Under the pieces are notes generated by a model. That model saw nothing but the letters and a program-made list of their open reading frames with translations. It had not been told where the DNA came from and searched no databases. This document shows, piece after piece, positions 22,480 to 33,699 of a DNA stretch of 64,000 bases (positions are counted from its first letter, which is position 1; every line of letters begins with the position of its first letter). Origin of the DNA: Cryptomeria japonica (lineage: Eukaryota > Streptophyta > Pinopsida > Cupressales > Cupressaceae); contig NC_081413.1 in NCBI RefSeq assembly GCF_030272615.1, positions 24,242,501 to 24,306,500 on the forward strand, in the 5' to 3' direction. Both the position numbers and the translations under genes were made by a program.

Positions 22480-23560
22480 CAATACAATTTGCAGCAACGT
22501 TATATTTGTGCAAGAAATATGAACAAAGGAGATAGAATCAAAGTTTTGAGAAAAGCAAAGAATTTGTGCTACAAAAATAAGCCAACCACTAAGAAGAGTA
22601 ATCAAAATTTGCCTTGTTCAAAAGAGATTAAAATCTTTCCATTCAACTCGGAAGCTTTCTTTGAGACCACAATGATAGAATAGGCCTCCATTTCATTATT
22701 AGTACCAAACCTTGTAGTAGAGGAGAAAAATAAATAAACTAAATTGTTACTATCATGACCAATACTACCAATATCTTCACCAAGATTACCTCTAGACGAA
22801 CCATTAGTATTTATTTTGGAAACACCAAAGGAGAAGGAGACTATTTACCAACCCTATTAAACTTTTGAAAATATTTGGCTTGAAAACAAGAAGGAAAAGA
22901 TTCAATTGTATGTACCAAATTCAAGTTCTTCAAAATTAATGTATAAGAGGGAATAATAAGTTGATCAAAAGTACACTTTGGTACTAAAGTATATTTTAAT
23001 GAATGTAAAATTTTGTGCAAAATATAACCAATGTAAGTTTGATATCCCTAAAAGATTTGATGATTCCCCTCCAACCAAAAGTTTTAAATGATGAAGACAA
23101 GCCTAATATCCCAATCAACCAATAGGGAAGAGGCTATAGGATTCTACAAACTAGCCAAAATATAATACAAAGAAGTAGAATGAATAAGGGGTTCATTCAA
23201 TATATTCCACCATTACCTCAAAAAAACTCTAAAAAGGGAGACTGAAAAAAAGGTGAGCCACACATTCCTCATTGAACCCATAGAAAAAACATTGAAAAGG
23301 GCCTTGAAATCCCCACTTTCTAATATTATCCCATGTAAGACATTTATTATTACAAAGCTGAAAAATAACAAAATTACACTTGGGCCAAAAGAGTTATTCC
23401 AAATATTTTTCCACCATGGGAAATCCTCAATCTCATACTTTTCATCTCTTATTCATTTATTTTCACTAGAAATGGAATAAACTAATTTAGTATCATAGCC
23501 ATAAGATTGAACATCCCCCTACTATAAAGAATAAGAAGGACGGTCAACTAGGAGAGAAGT
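22480..23560 (-). pseudogene. LINE ORF2 C-terminal region (zf-RVT and RNase H), decayed
   Basis: Read on the minus strand from right to left, 23440-23230 gives WGFQGPFQCFF-like and NEECVAHLFFS-like words in shifting frames, matching the zinc-binding region after a plant LINE reverse transcriptase. 22835-22480 gives INTNGSSRGNLGEDIGSIG and NNEMEAYSIVVSKKAS, a typical LINE RNase H start in which the catalytic Asp of 'NTDGSSRGN' is now Asn. Several frameshifts and stops follow. The same region is found in copy 2 at 33700-34419. Confidence 0.75.
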
Positions 23561-23674
23561 AAGGGTGTTATGAGACTATATATCTCCTCCCATAGACTAA
23601 TAACTCATATCTTTCTAGTGAGAAATATAAGACTTCTCTACCTAACGATAATGAAAACCATAAACTATAGACCA

Positions 23675-23736
23675 ACTAGCATGCATAAATATTTTTGCTC
23701 AAAGGAACTAGCATGCATAAATATTTTTGCTCAAAG
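23675..23736 (+). repeat. 31-bp tandem duplication
   Basis: The 31-bp unit starting aactagcatgcataaat occurs twice in a row without change, indicating a recent local slippage or repair duplication. Confidence 0.9.
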
Positions 23737-24149
23737 GATCAAGAAGAAGGGAGGAAGAGAGAATGAGGGAATAAAAATTCCATGAATCTATCCAAAAGGG
23801 ATCCTAATGGTATTATAGACTATAGAGCCTTGTCTAATGTGTTCAATTCTTAGAACATCATTAGTATAAATCCAATGTAAATATTTATAGTGAATAATTT
23901 TTTTCAAACCTTGGATGAGTATTATTTTTATTAAGGTAAGTGGGGAAGGGCCCTAATTCATTACAAGTCAGAAAAAAAATTAAAAAATAATTGGAAAGAA
24001 AGCCAAAAAAGCAAAGAACTAGACACTAAAATAGCAAAATAGGAAAACCAACTAACAAATAAAAAAGCTAGAAGCATTCAAAGTACAACCATGAAAGAAA
24101 TAAAGGAAAAATATTTCTATGAAAAATCTAACCAATATTTAAAATAAGT

Positions 24150-25060
24150 TTACTGACTATCTAAGTTGGGACCCAACATAATAATTTGCGTGTTTTGAAT
24201 AGTAAGAGATTGACTCTTCTTCTTGTGGTGAAAAATAGTCCAAGAGGAGGCATCTCTTCTAGGAGAAACAAATAAAGTAGTGGTAGAGGAATAATTAAAG
24301 GAAACACATGAGTCACTTGGGTTGACCGTCGAGTTTGGAGAAGGAACATGACATTCGAGCAATAGAGAGTAAGGAACAATGGACAATATGGGGTCATAAC
24401 TCGAGAGACTAGAAGATGGAGCCACAAGAGGGGCCACATGAGTAGTAAGAAGGGCCTGATCATCAAAACATATAATCCAATTGAAGGAGATGTCAAATCC
24501 GTTAAAGACTCATACCTAGAATCAAAAGTAGCAAGAAAAACCATGAGATGGTAGTGGTTAGCGTCCTTCCACCAAGTGAGAGAAGAATGATGTTGAGAAC
24601 CACAAGGTAGGAAGAGGCCAAATGGACCATACCAAAATAGTATATTCATTAGAAAGGAATAACTTTGTATTCCAAAATTTGTCTCCATAATAGATCACCC
24701 ACCTTTGAGGAGATCTCAACAGGAAGTGGTTTGGAAAGATCAACATCCAACAAAATCCTAGCATATGATGTATGAGAGGAAAACAGATATTCAAGTCCAT
24801 TTTGAGAAAACAAACTAGCACATTACCAATAGCTTTGTAGGTAGAGTTGCACTAGGGAAGGATGGATATGTTGAGTAAACCATCTCCAATTTTTTTTGTA
24901 GCCAAAGCTTGATTATTAAATTTTACCTTTATAATACCAAAAATATCATTTTTAAGGTAGATAAACCCTATACCGACTAATTATAATTCATGTTTGAGTG
25001 TCTTGATTTCCTATCCATATAAATTTTCTAGAAAGAGAATCAAACACTTTCAATTTTTTT
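24150..25060 (-). pseudogene. LINE ORF1-like protein, decayed
   Basis: On the minus strand, 24790-24650 reads in changing frames ILLDVDLSKPLPVEI then KVIPF, close to the segment of plant LINE ORF1 proteins just before the zinc knuckle. The knuckle itself is not recognisable. The rest, down to 24150, is Ser, Pro and Leu rich, as in the ORF1 tail. At least two frameshifts are present. It is next to minus-strand ORF2 pieces (RT at 25800-26290, C-terminus at 22480-23560), but the order RT, ORF1, RNase H is not that of one intact LINE, so the area is a mosaic. Confidence 0.55.
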
Positions 25061-25559
25061 AGGAGGTTAAAGCACCAAAAATATATAGATAGAAAAATCC
25101 TACAAAATAAATATTACGAGATAAGATGAAACGATGTAAAATAACAATGGGAAGGAAAGAAAGAGGAATCAACAGGACTCCGTGGTAAGATTAACTGGAA
25201 GGAGGAAAAGAAGGAGATGATGAAGGTCATTTAGGTGTTGTAGAACAACCAAGTGTCCCTTAAAAGGAAAATGAAGGAAGTAATGGCTTAGAGCAATGAA
25301 ATGTTCAAAAAGAATTAAGCTACTGTATAGGCCATCCAAGAATAAATTGAGAAGAGGCGGGCATGAAAGAAGAAACATTTGAATTCTTGCCCTGCTATTG
25401 GTTTAGAGGCATCGATGTCTAATGTGAAATCAACTCTAGAGTCCCCTACTATCTCATTTGGTAAAGTATCAAATGAGAGGCTCTCCTTCTCCAATAAGGT
25501 GAAGGCTGTGAGCCAAGATTGGAAGATTGAAAATCTCCCCACTAAGTAGGCCATCAGTT

Positions 25560-25810
25560 AGTGCCTTCGGTGGGGGTGGGTCTGTTAGTTTTTTGCTTTG
25601 TTTGTCTATAGTCTAGTCTAGTCTCTGGATTTTGTGGTGTCTAGTTTTGGATTCCCATTGGATTTTGTTCTTTTTTGGTAGCTAGTACTCAGGTTTTGGG
25701 TTCTCACTCCTTGTGAGTTCCATGTTTTCTGTCGCTTTTTCAATTGTGTAGTGGTTATGTAAAGGTTTAGGCCTCTTCCAATCTAATTAGAATATTAAAG
25801 ATAAGAATAT
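25560..25810 (+). other. Possible LINE 3' untranslated tail, plus strand
   Basis: GT-rich sequence (gtgggtctgttagttttttg, later ggttatgtaaaggtttaggc and taattagaatattaaag) has the composition and ending of plant LINE 3' tails. No matching plus-strand ORF2 is recognisable to its left, so this is a low-confidence reading. Confidence 0.3.
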
Positions 25811-26290
25811 AAATTCCAATGATTGACCCACATCTTGAATCAATCGAGAATATTCTTCTATTGCAAATGATTAGCAGGACCATCTAAAAGAAGAATACCA
25901 ACATAATATAAAGGAATTAATCCTATTTTGAATCTCAAAATAAGAATAATTCTCTATTATATGGACAAATGAGTATTAAATAAAAAGATATTGAACCTTT
26001 ATTCATTGATTTGCTAGCATAAACATTCCAAACACATATCCAAATTAAACCATAATTAACAACCACTTGAATCTTAACGAATCTCATCAAACTAATATCA
26101 TCGACAAATTGAAGATGAGAAATAGATCCAAGTTTTCTAACCACCTTCCAACCCTATATAAAACCATTAAAGTCTCCTTGGTGGCTTAGAAAATTTCCCA
26201 AAATGTTAGACACAAGAATAAACAGATAAGGGGAATGAGTTAAACCTAAAGAATTCTTGTTGTAGTTGAACATAAAAATACACTCACTTC
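25800..26290 (-). pseudogene. LINE reverse transcriptase fragment
   Basis: Read on the minus strand this gives THSPYLFILVSNILGNFL (the 'GDPLSPxLF' region), then ISHLQFVDDISLMR with the (F/Y)xDD active site near 26100, then a stretch like IPLYYVGILLLDGPANHLQ (the 'LKYLGVPL' region) near 25870. The order and spacing are those of a plant L1-type LINE. Frameshifts and stops break it. The finger domain upstream and the endonuclease are not seen. Confidence 0.8.
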
Positions 26291-26499
26291 TAGTGTAATT
26301 TTTTATTTTTGATATTTAAAACAAATATTTTAAAAAATTAAGTTGTTATTTAAGAAACATAATCAAAAAATTTGTATGTTTTTTAATTTTTAGGTATATC
26401 TTTTCTTGTATTATTTTGATATATCTTATTATTGTTTAGATTAGGATTTTGTACTTTTTTTTACATTTTTTGTGAGGTCTCTTTTCTTGGCATAGTTTT

Positions 26500-26570
26500 T
26501 GAGTAGAGTAAAACAAGTTTTATAGGGACTCAAAACCCAAACAAAAAAAAAGCAATCATGAGGACAAACC
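26500..26570 (-). other. Retroposon 3' tail shared with the 43.3 kb tail
   Basis: The words agttttatagggactcaaaa, ccaa match ggttttacagggacccaaaa, cgcaa at 43348-43375, each lying just downstream of a coiled-coil ORF of the same family on the minus strand. I read it as the common 3' end of one element family. Confidence 0.5.
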
Positions 26571-26636
26571 AAACGCTAATCCATAATTGGCTAGTAGCAA
26601 AACAATAAAATAAACCAAGGTCCAATGATCCAGAAA

Positions 26637-27450
26637 CTACATAATATTGTTCAACATTTGAATAGACAAAATTTTTTTATCTATTAAATTCCTATTAATC
26701 TCAAATAAGTCCTCAATAATGCTGACATTCACTAGCTTACCTCTGTCCTTGCTATGGGTGTGAGTTAATGCTTCTAGATTGGTCTCTGTTTCATTCTCTA
26801 GATTAAGCATCTTTTCCTTCCTTTCTTTACCATAAAATGATATGGACGGTGAGGCATGAGTAGAAGAGGGGGATACATTGAGGGGTTGAGCATTTTCTTT
26901 TAGTCTTTGAAGTCTGTCTGTTTTGTTTGTCATAGTTGTCTTGCTGATTGGAATAACTGCTCTCAGGTTTTCATTGATCTTTTCCATCGCAATCTCTAGG
27001 TTCTTGATTTTCTCCTCATGGTCAATTTTCATGGCCTTCACATCCATAGCTAGCTTCTTATTGAGGTCCATTAGCTTATTTGCATTATTCAAGGAAGGGG
27101 TATTCATAGTGCTCTATCTAGGAGTCACATCACTGATTCTACATTTCATCCCCAAAATCTTCGACACCACCTATTTGAAAAAGTTGTTCTATCCATCCAC
27201 CACTTCCTTCACCATGTTTTCCACATCCCTTGCATCCATCACCAAGGAACCCATCAATAATTGGTGGACCACTATTATCTTATTTTCTCTCCTATTTCTT
27301 CCTTTTGACAACCATTTTGTCTTGATTGAGCGCTAGAGGGGGGGTAACTAAATTGCTTTTTCCCTCTTGAAACATACCTCTTCTCTTTTTTCTTTCTATG
27401 ACTTAAGGAGCTTGGGGACACATATTCTTTGCTTGGCATAGTTATGGGCA
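26637..27450 (-). pseudogene. Charged linker plus coiled-coil protein, relative of the 43.6 kb ORF
   Basis: The segment from 27107 down reads NKKLAMDVKAMKIDHEEK and continues as a Lys/Glu heptad pattern, clearly related to TQKLSHDVETMKINHKRR in the ORF ending at 43602. Upstream (27450-27110) the same frame is a basic, Ser-rich linker with four stops. I do not know its function; a C-terminal coiled coil suggests oligomerisation. It follows, in the same direction, a domain shared with the LTR element at 52860 (see 27844-28370). Confidence 0.55.
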
Positions 27451-27843
27451 TAATTGTTTCTCTTTAAATAGCCTCAAACTTCATTAATCTAATAGTTGAT
27501 ATTGTTATTGATTTCTAGGTGCACAATGATGGCCCAATTGTTAAAGCAACCCAAGGAGTTCATTTCTAAACTCTTTAATGGGTATTTATTTTGAAACATC
27601 TTTGGATGTGGTTCTTATTATTTTAAAATTTGATAGTTCTTTTGTTGTCTTGATAGTTTTTATCTTATTTGGTTAATTTAGTTAGAGGAATCCCCCTAGA
27701 AACATGTTTAAAGAATGAGTGACCAAGGATTAAGTTCTACGTTGGGTTCATTTTGATACTATCTATAAATCTACAAAGGAATTTCCTTTTTTTTCTTTGT
27801 TGAATCTAGTCATGCATGAAGGGCATCCTCAAAAATGGCCCAT
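27451..27843. other. Spacer between relic coding blocks, nothing assigned
   Basis: AT-rich and without recognisable motifs on either strand. It may be decayed linker sequence of the flanking minus-strand relic. Confidence 0.3.
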
Positions 27844-28370
27844 TTATAGATTGAAATAATTTCGCTTTTCCACTATCTTGTAGTCTATGTGCACTGCAAG
27901 TGTTGTGGTTGTGTCATCCCGATTCATGAAATTCACCTTTAGCTCATGACACAAAACTTGAAAAAGATTGAAATATTTGCCCTCTTTCACCATCTTGTAG
28001 TCTATGTGAAACACAACTACTATGGTTGTGCCTTCCCTATTCATGAAATTCACCTTGTAGGAAATCACCTTGGTGACATAAATGACCCCTTTGTTAGTGA
28101 TGGTAATAATGTTTAAGTTGCTACTATCGAATTTAGCTCTTGTAAGCTTTTCCATCTTTGCAGTCTTGATACCTTTTGTTGGTGGTAGAGCTCCTACTCC
28201 CATAGTCTAGGTGACCTCTTGAATGACTTCTTTGGTGATTTGGTGAGGCCTATCAAGATATAGTAAATCATCGTTTTGACAACTTAGAACCAAATAGACT
28301 CATTCATATTCTTGGGTAAAGTCCAACAAATCCTTAAAGTCATTCAGTTTTTATCTACAATCCTTACATC
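27844..28370 (-). pseudogene. Relative of the 52.9 kb LTR-element ORF2 domain
   Basis: On the minus strand one frame with a few stops gives KLNDFKDLLDFTQEYE, then RPHQITKEVIQEVT, LTRAKFDSSNL, VTKVISYKVNFMNREGTT and HIDYKMVKEGKYFNLFQVL. These align in order with RPFKITKEIIHLITG, LTGVESDCRGL, AIRVIGYCFFQ and VDLAYKIVKKGMKIDLCEVL in the ORF at 55992. The function is unknown. The end of the domain is duplicated in tandem (27851-28060). Confidence 0.6.
27851..28060 (-). repeat. Tandem duplication, about 117-bp unit
   Basis: 27851-27967 is repeated with changes from 27968 onward (gtagtctatgtg... and attcatgaaattcacctt in both). On the minus strand each copy encodes a VNFMNR...HIDYK segment. The duplication keeps the reading frame (117 = 3 x 39). 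Confidence 0.75.
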
Positions 28371-28779
28371 ATCTTGGTAACCTTGATTGCTTGGTACTAG
28401 ATTTATGTTTTGATTATCTTGCCATGTAGGGATTTCATAGTCGACATCGTCCTTCTCTTCCTTACTACAAATCCAATTTGAATATCATCTTGTTCATCTA
28501 TCCTGGCCTAGAGGTATTTGTTTTGGATCATAATCCTTAATGAGGTGTAGGTCTCAATCTTGATAGTATGTACAATACATTATATTTTTCTTAATTATTT
28601 TGGTAATGGCAAGTATCTTTTTAGCTTTGTCTTTAGGACAACTATTCAAGACATGTCCCTCTATGTCGTATTTTGTATTATGTGCACCATATTATTTATA
28701 GTTAAGATGACATGGTGTTTAGCTGTAGGATTAATTTTTTGATTTATTCCTTAAAGCTTTCTAATAGTTTAATGTTTCT
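28371..28779. other. Spacer between relic coding blocks, nothing assigned
   Basis: It may belong to the minus-strand relic on either side, but I see no motif I could defend. Confidence 0.3.
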
Positions 28780-29867
28780 TTCCTTTTCTGATTTCCTCCA
28801 TATATTGGCCTTTCTCCAATATGCCATCTGCATTAGGTTTGTATATTTCTAAAAGTCTCTACCATCTAGGCCAATTCTTATGCCTTTGTCCAATCCCAAG
28901 ATGAAATATTTGATCTTCTGTTTTTCTATTAGAGGCTCCCCCAGTTTTTTACATACAAGTACTTGTACCTCCTATTAAATATTTTTTAACTAAGGATGGT
29001 CTTTGTGTTATATTTCTCCTTCGGGTGACACTCTCAATGGGGACTCTTGGTAGATCCCAAAATTTAACAAAATTTTCGATTTCACCTTATCTTATGTTCT
29101 GAAATGTTTTGGGGAATTCTATGCGTACCACTCTAATTAATAATCTCTTATTGATCTGACAAAGTCCAAGAGTTTATCTTTATCAATGATTTTTCTAATT
29201 TTCTCCCAAAGGGATCGAAAAATAAAGTAATTCTACTGAGCGTCAGTAATGTCTATCCCAAATAAGAGGATCTTAATTGTAGTGTCTGTATCACTAGGGT
29301 TTGTCCTGAGACGTCTTGAGATCTATAAATGAATTATCAGATTTTTTACCAGTTTCTTCTTTGCTATTTGCTTTTCATTCTTAACCTAATTATTTGGTGC
29401 TTCCATTCTCTGCCCCTCTCTCTCTTTAACTTAATGTCAAAGTATGCTTATCCTAGGATCTTGTTCCACGGTACCTCTTCCTCACTTTTCATTTCTCCCT
29501 GTTGTTGCTCTTCTTCTCTCTTTTCTTGTTTTGGTGTTTCTTCTCTTGATTCTTTGTCTTTAAGTGTTGACTAGGGAAGGATTTTGGTTTGGGGGTAGTG
29601 TCATTTCAAGGCTTCTCTTCATTCTTTTATTTGTAAAAGACATTTCTTCTAGTTGTGCTTCTTCATTGACTCCTTGATTATCTACTCCTTATCTTCCTTA
29701 TCTTCTCTTAATCTCCTTACACTTAGATTAACTATTTTTTTTAAATATTCATCAGTCTAGATTGGAGCTCTTTTTTGTATTTGTAACAACATCTTGAGCT
29801 TTTCATCCAACTAGTCTATGATATCACTCAAGTTGTAATTTAGGGGGTTTGTCAAGGTAGGAGCCAT
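28780..29867 (-). pseudogene. Possible Gypsy-type Gag relic
   Basis: A minus-strand frame starting at ATG 29867 (MAPTLTNPLNYNLSDI) has a Lys/Glu-rich N-terminal part and, near 29200-28800, words such as SIRDY*LEWYA*, DKVKSKILLNFG, VLVCKKLGEPLIEKQKIKYF and ILGLDKGIRI, in an order that resembles the capsid region of Gypsy Gag. Many stops interrupt it. The match is by pattern only. If right, gag precedes the unknown domain at 27844-28370, the same order as in the 52860 element. Confidence 0.35.
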
Positions 29868-31349
29868 GTTGCAACTATTAGACCTTGTTAACATCTTTTT
29901 TATCAAATATTTCAATTGTTATTTTCATCTTGATCACGATTTTTGCATTTCATTGAATTTTAAATATAGATCTTTTGAAGTTATTTGTTTCAATCTTTGT
30001 CTCTTTTTCCTCTTTCCTCATATTATAGCTACACCCACGTCAGTGCACTCAACAATACCCTTATTGGTGTGCTCTTCCCTTTTCTTCTATCTCTCTTCTC
30101 TTTCTATTGTTTATCTTAGTCATCTTTCTTCTCCATTTGGGTTGGCCATGATTTCTACCCTTGTTGTCTTTGTTTGCTCCTTGATCTCTCTTGAATTTTT
30201 AATTTCTCCTTTCTCCATGGGTATTCATGATTTGGTCTTCCATTATCCCTATATTGCATCCCATGGTGGTAATCTGACTGGTTTTCCTTAATTGTCGCTT
30301 CCCTTCATTCTTTTCTGGACTCTTTCCCCCTTTCCATCCATCATCCCCTTAGTGCCTAATCCCTTCTCATAGGGTAGATGTGAGAAGATAGTGTTTTACC
30401 CATTTAGTTTTTCTTTGTTCTTCTAATCTGGTGCTGAATGAATTAAAAATGTGTACCAAAAAATAACCCGAACCAAATCTAACGAAGGTCCCAGAAAACA
30501 TAATCAATATTAGCAGGGAATTTAAAGGAGACGTCAAAGTTCTATTCCCAAAGGATTTATGCTAGTTGTAGTCTTTATCCCTGGAGGTAGTCCTATGGAG
30601 GTAATCAATTAGATGAATATTGGATCTGGTTTAACTACTTAATTAGAAAAAAGTATCATAGACCATATTAGAGGAGAAAGATCGATTCTTTGAATTAATA
30701 TCTCAATATCAATATACATATGTTATATCCCCTTTATCAAGTAAATTTTTCTATGTATTGCCTTAGTCTTAGCCTCTTCAATTCTACTCTCCTAGTGACT
30801 ATGTATCCTATCTCTACTTTTTTCTCTATTTAGGGTCACAACCCTTTGCTAATAGCTTTCTAATCTCTTCTAGAATTACTAGTGTTGGATTACACCCTTA
30901 TTTGTCTTGAAAAGTGTCTATAGTCTATTTTCTAGCCAACACTAACCAATGAAGTCACCCCTCACAATAGAATCAAAAGATGTGTCATTGTTAAAACTAA
31001 TGTTATCCTACAACTTGATCCGTGTCATTATGGTGTATGGAGTGGTTTCTCTTTTATGTCACGTGCAACCTAAATATAGAACATGCTATTATAAATGACC
31101 AATTTCTTGATGTGTGTGGTTTACTTTCATATTATTCATTTAATCAAGTGAAGGAGGTGTGAGATCATGACTACGCTTAAAATTTATCTTCCTATTGTCT
31201 ATAAGTTTTTGGATTTTAGGTTTGAATGGAATACCAATGTGTATTATGATAAGTAGAAAATATTTAGTCATATGTGGTACAATCTTAGAGTTATCCATTG
31301 GTTTGGCAAGAGGCAAGGTAATGAAATTGTGTTACAAGAGCAATTACAC
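29868..31349. other. Filler, no gene seen
   Basis: Plus-strand open frames (29866-30291, 31195-31440) are rich in Phe, Leu and Ser because the minus strand is purine-rich; they look like shadows. No repeat structure found. Confidence 0.35.
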
Positions 31350-33164
31350 ATATGAGCGGATAAACAAGCTATTGCAATGTAACATATTTGCCTCAAGGAA
31401 GTCTTTCATATATATGCCCAATTATATGATAATTGTGTGAATCAAGAAAACACAAAAAGTAGGTTCACATCCATGAGAATGCACATATATCATAAGAATT
31501 ATACGAAAGGAAACATAAAAAATAAATCATAAAAAAATATTGCTAGATCCTTATTATTCTCATGTACACTATTTAGAAAAATAGACAATGAAAGAATACG
31601 CTAGATTTTTAGTGTAAAGAAAAAAGATGAATATTTTATCTAAACTTACTAGTCAATAAAATATCATTGTCTACATACTCATAATTAACAAGAAATAATA
31701 ACTTTTAACATGAAAAGCAACAACTGAAGTACTATCGTTATCATCGTGTAATTAGTGTAAACAATTGTCCTCTTCCAGAAGTTTGAAGTTGGAAGAGGCG
31801 TGCCGACATAAAATGTATACGAAAGGTCATCAACAATCTTCTACTGAACCTAATGACACCAAATCACTGTAACAAGTGTATCTTTTCTTTAATGGTCAAT
31901 CACTGTTGAGGTGAAACAACATATAAAAACTTTTTCCAGTTATCTTATGTCTAAATTTGTTGATGAAAATATTCTCTCATTTAACACAAACAAGAAAAAA
32001 TCAACGTACAATATCACTCCGTTCACGTACCATCTACTTTGCAGGCTAGTGCATGGGTATATACTGTAATAACTAGCTTTAATAATTAAATTGAATAGTA
32101 TTTAAAAAATATTCACAAATTGCTACTCTTAAATTTAAACTTATAAACGATTTTATGATTTACATGCATAGCAATGCTCTATTGACAGCCTTTCAAAGGT
32201 CTAATGACTGTGTGAAAATATATATGCTCGATCTTCTTGCACATACTAGCATGAATGTTAAAATCCCAAATGCAGTCTGCATTTAATAAAGAAGGAACAC
32301 AGATATCAGTGAGGACAATACATATCTACCGAAATGAAGCTTCCATGAAAATAGCAGAGAAGAAATCAACATTATTTTCTATATCAAAATGTATTCTATA
32401 TCAAAATGTAGATAACTTTCATGTGGATTTGAAAGAGCTCTTAGAAATGAGAATAATAAAGAAAATATACTGTGTAAACCAAAACCATCTCCTGTGCGTG
32501 TTAGTTCATTCAAAACAGTCTGTGCTGGTTATGCGCAGTTCAAACATTGCGTTTCTTTAGATCCAGTAAAAGATCGAGAGAGCCTAACAAATAACAGAGT
32601 TGATTGACATTTTTTAGATTTAATATGTGTGATCACATTAAAAATATATTTCTAGACTTAAAAATATTAAATATTCAAAATTTTAATATTTTTAAAATAT
32701 CAAATTTACATATTTCTAATATTTGTAAAGCTTGTCAAACCCCCAAATCACCCATTTCGAATGGGTTTCTGATTTTCATGATTTGATATTGAAGTTGGGT
32801 TTAGAGATTTTAGGGAAGCAAGGGATGGATGATGGCATGATTAACTTTTCACAAGAGGAAAGAGTTATTCTTTTTCCCGTAACTCCCATTTAAAAATTTG
32901 TGCGCAGTAAGAACATTTTCAAGTGGATGAAAAAATTAAATTAATAACGTTCTATATTATGTTTGGTTTCTCCATGTCGGCAAGGCACTGTTGTTGGGGA
33001 GCTGTCATTCAGAGGGACGAGAGGAAAAAAGAGTGGGCATCCCATTTACTTATTTTGTTTTGCTATTCAAGACGGTGGATGTTAATTTATAAGAAATAAT
33101 TGTCGCCAATATAGAAAGTAAACAGTGATTGATGGAATGCTTTTTCAATTTTTAAAAGAAGAAT

Positions 33165-33296
33165 TGTTGAGACATGGATTAGCTAGGACTTGAATCTAGG
33201 ATCTTTCATATGCTGCTGGAGTGCTCTACCACTGAGCTACTGGTCCCTCTTGGACCAATCCATCGTCGGTCCAGGTGTGACTTATTTCCAACACCA
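33165..33296 (-). mobile_element. tRNA-derived insertion (SINE-like)
   Basis: On the minus strand, within about 130 bp, lie a perfect A box (TAGCTCAGTGG, 33229-33239) and a B-box-like GATTCAAGTCC (33186-33196) at tRNA spacing, with a T-arm that pairs 4 of 5 bases and an intact D-arm. It is missing from the homologous position in copy 1, so it arrived after the duplication. Flanks AAGAAT and AAAAGAAT may be an imperfect target duplication. The ends TGTTG...CAACA are also LTR-like, so a solo LTR that captured a tRNA sequence is an alternative. A functional tRNA is unlikely because the anticodon arm does not fold well. Confidence 0.55.
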
Positions 33297-33699
33297 AAAA
33301 GAATGACGTAAATTTTTATGAGAAGGATTTAACTTCAGATATTTTATATTGAATTGACATCTTTATGCAGACTTGTGATATTTTCATTAGGTATTGTTTT
33401 CTGCTACTGTAGTGTATATGATTTGTTATGCTGTTTTTTTAGTCATAAAAATATTTATGAATAAATAAATTTGAAAAAGATTACATATGGATTTTTAAAT
33501 AATAATGGTTGTTATTAAAAGTAAAAGGAGGAAGATTTAAGGAGCTTTACTACTGAACTTTCATTACAAAGAATCAAGAGAAGACAAAATAATATAGGAA
33601 TCAAGTAATATTATAGAAATAGTTAAAATGATCAATTTATAGCATTTTGAAGAAGTTGAAGGAACTATGAAGATTGATTAGAGAATATGGACTCCTAAT

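Larger units (their letters stand above)
19845..23130 (+). repeat. Segment duplicated in direct orientation, copy 1
   Basis: About 3.3 kb corresponding in order to 31350-34419. Shared landmarks are the run near 20570 (aggcgtgccgacataaaa), gcatgggtatatact near 20820, the block around 21180-21240, the block from 21790 (gtgcgcagtaaggacat), and the LINE-derived end at 22480-23130. Identity is moderate with many small gaps, so the duplication is old. Two stretches differ entirely: 19950-20280, and 21241-21788, which contains the hairpin and has unrelated sequence in copy 2. Confidence 0.75.

Noticed and set aside
26923-27336. 137-codon plus-strand frame with membrane-like segments
   Set aside because: Antisense shadow of the Lys/Glu-rich coiled-coil relic on the minus strand.
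29866-30291. 141-codon plus-strand open frame rich in Phe, Leu and Ser
   Set aside because: It looks like the complement of a purine-rich minus-strand relic; hydrophobicity is a by-product.
33176-33247. Functional tRNA gene
   Set aside because: Acceptor stem pairs only 5 of 7 and the anticodon arm does not fold; better read as tRNA-derived repeat.
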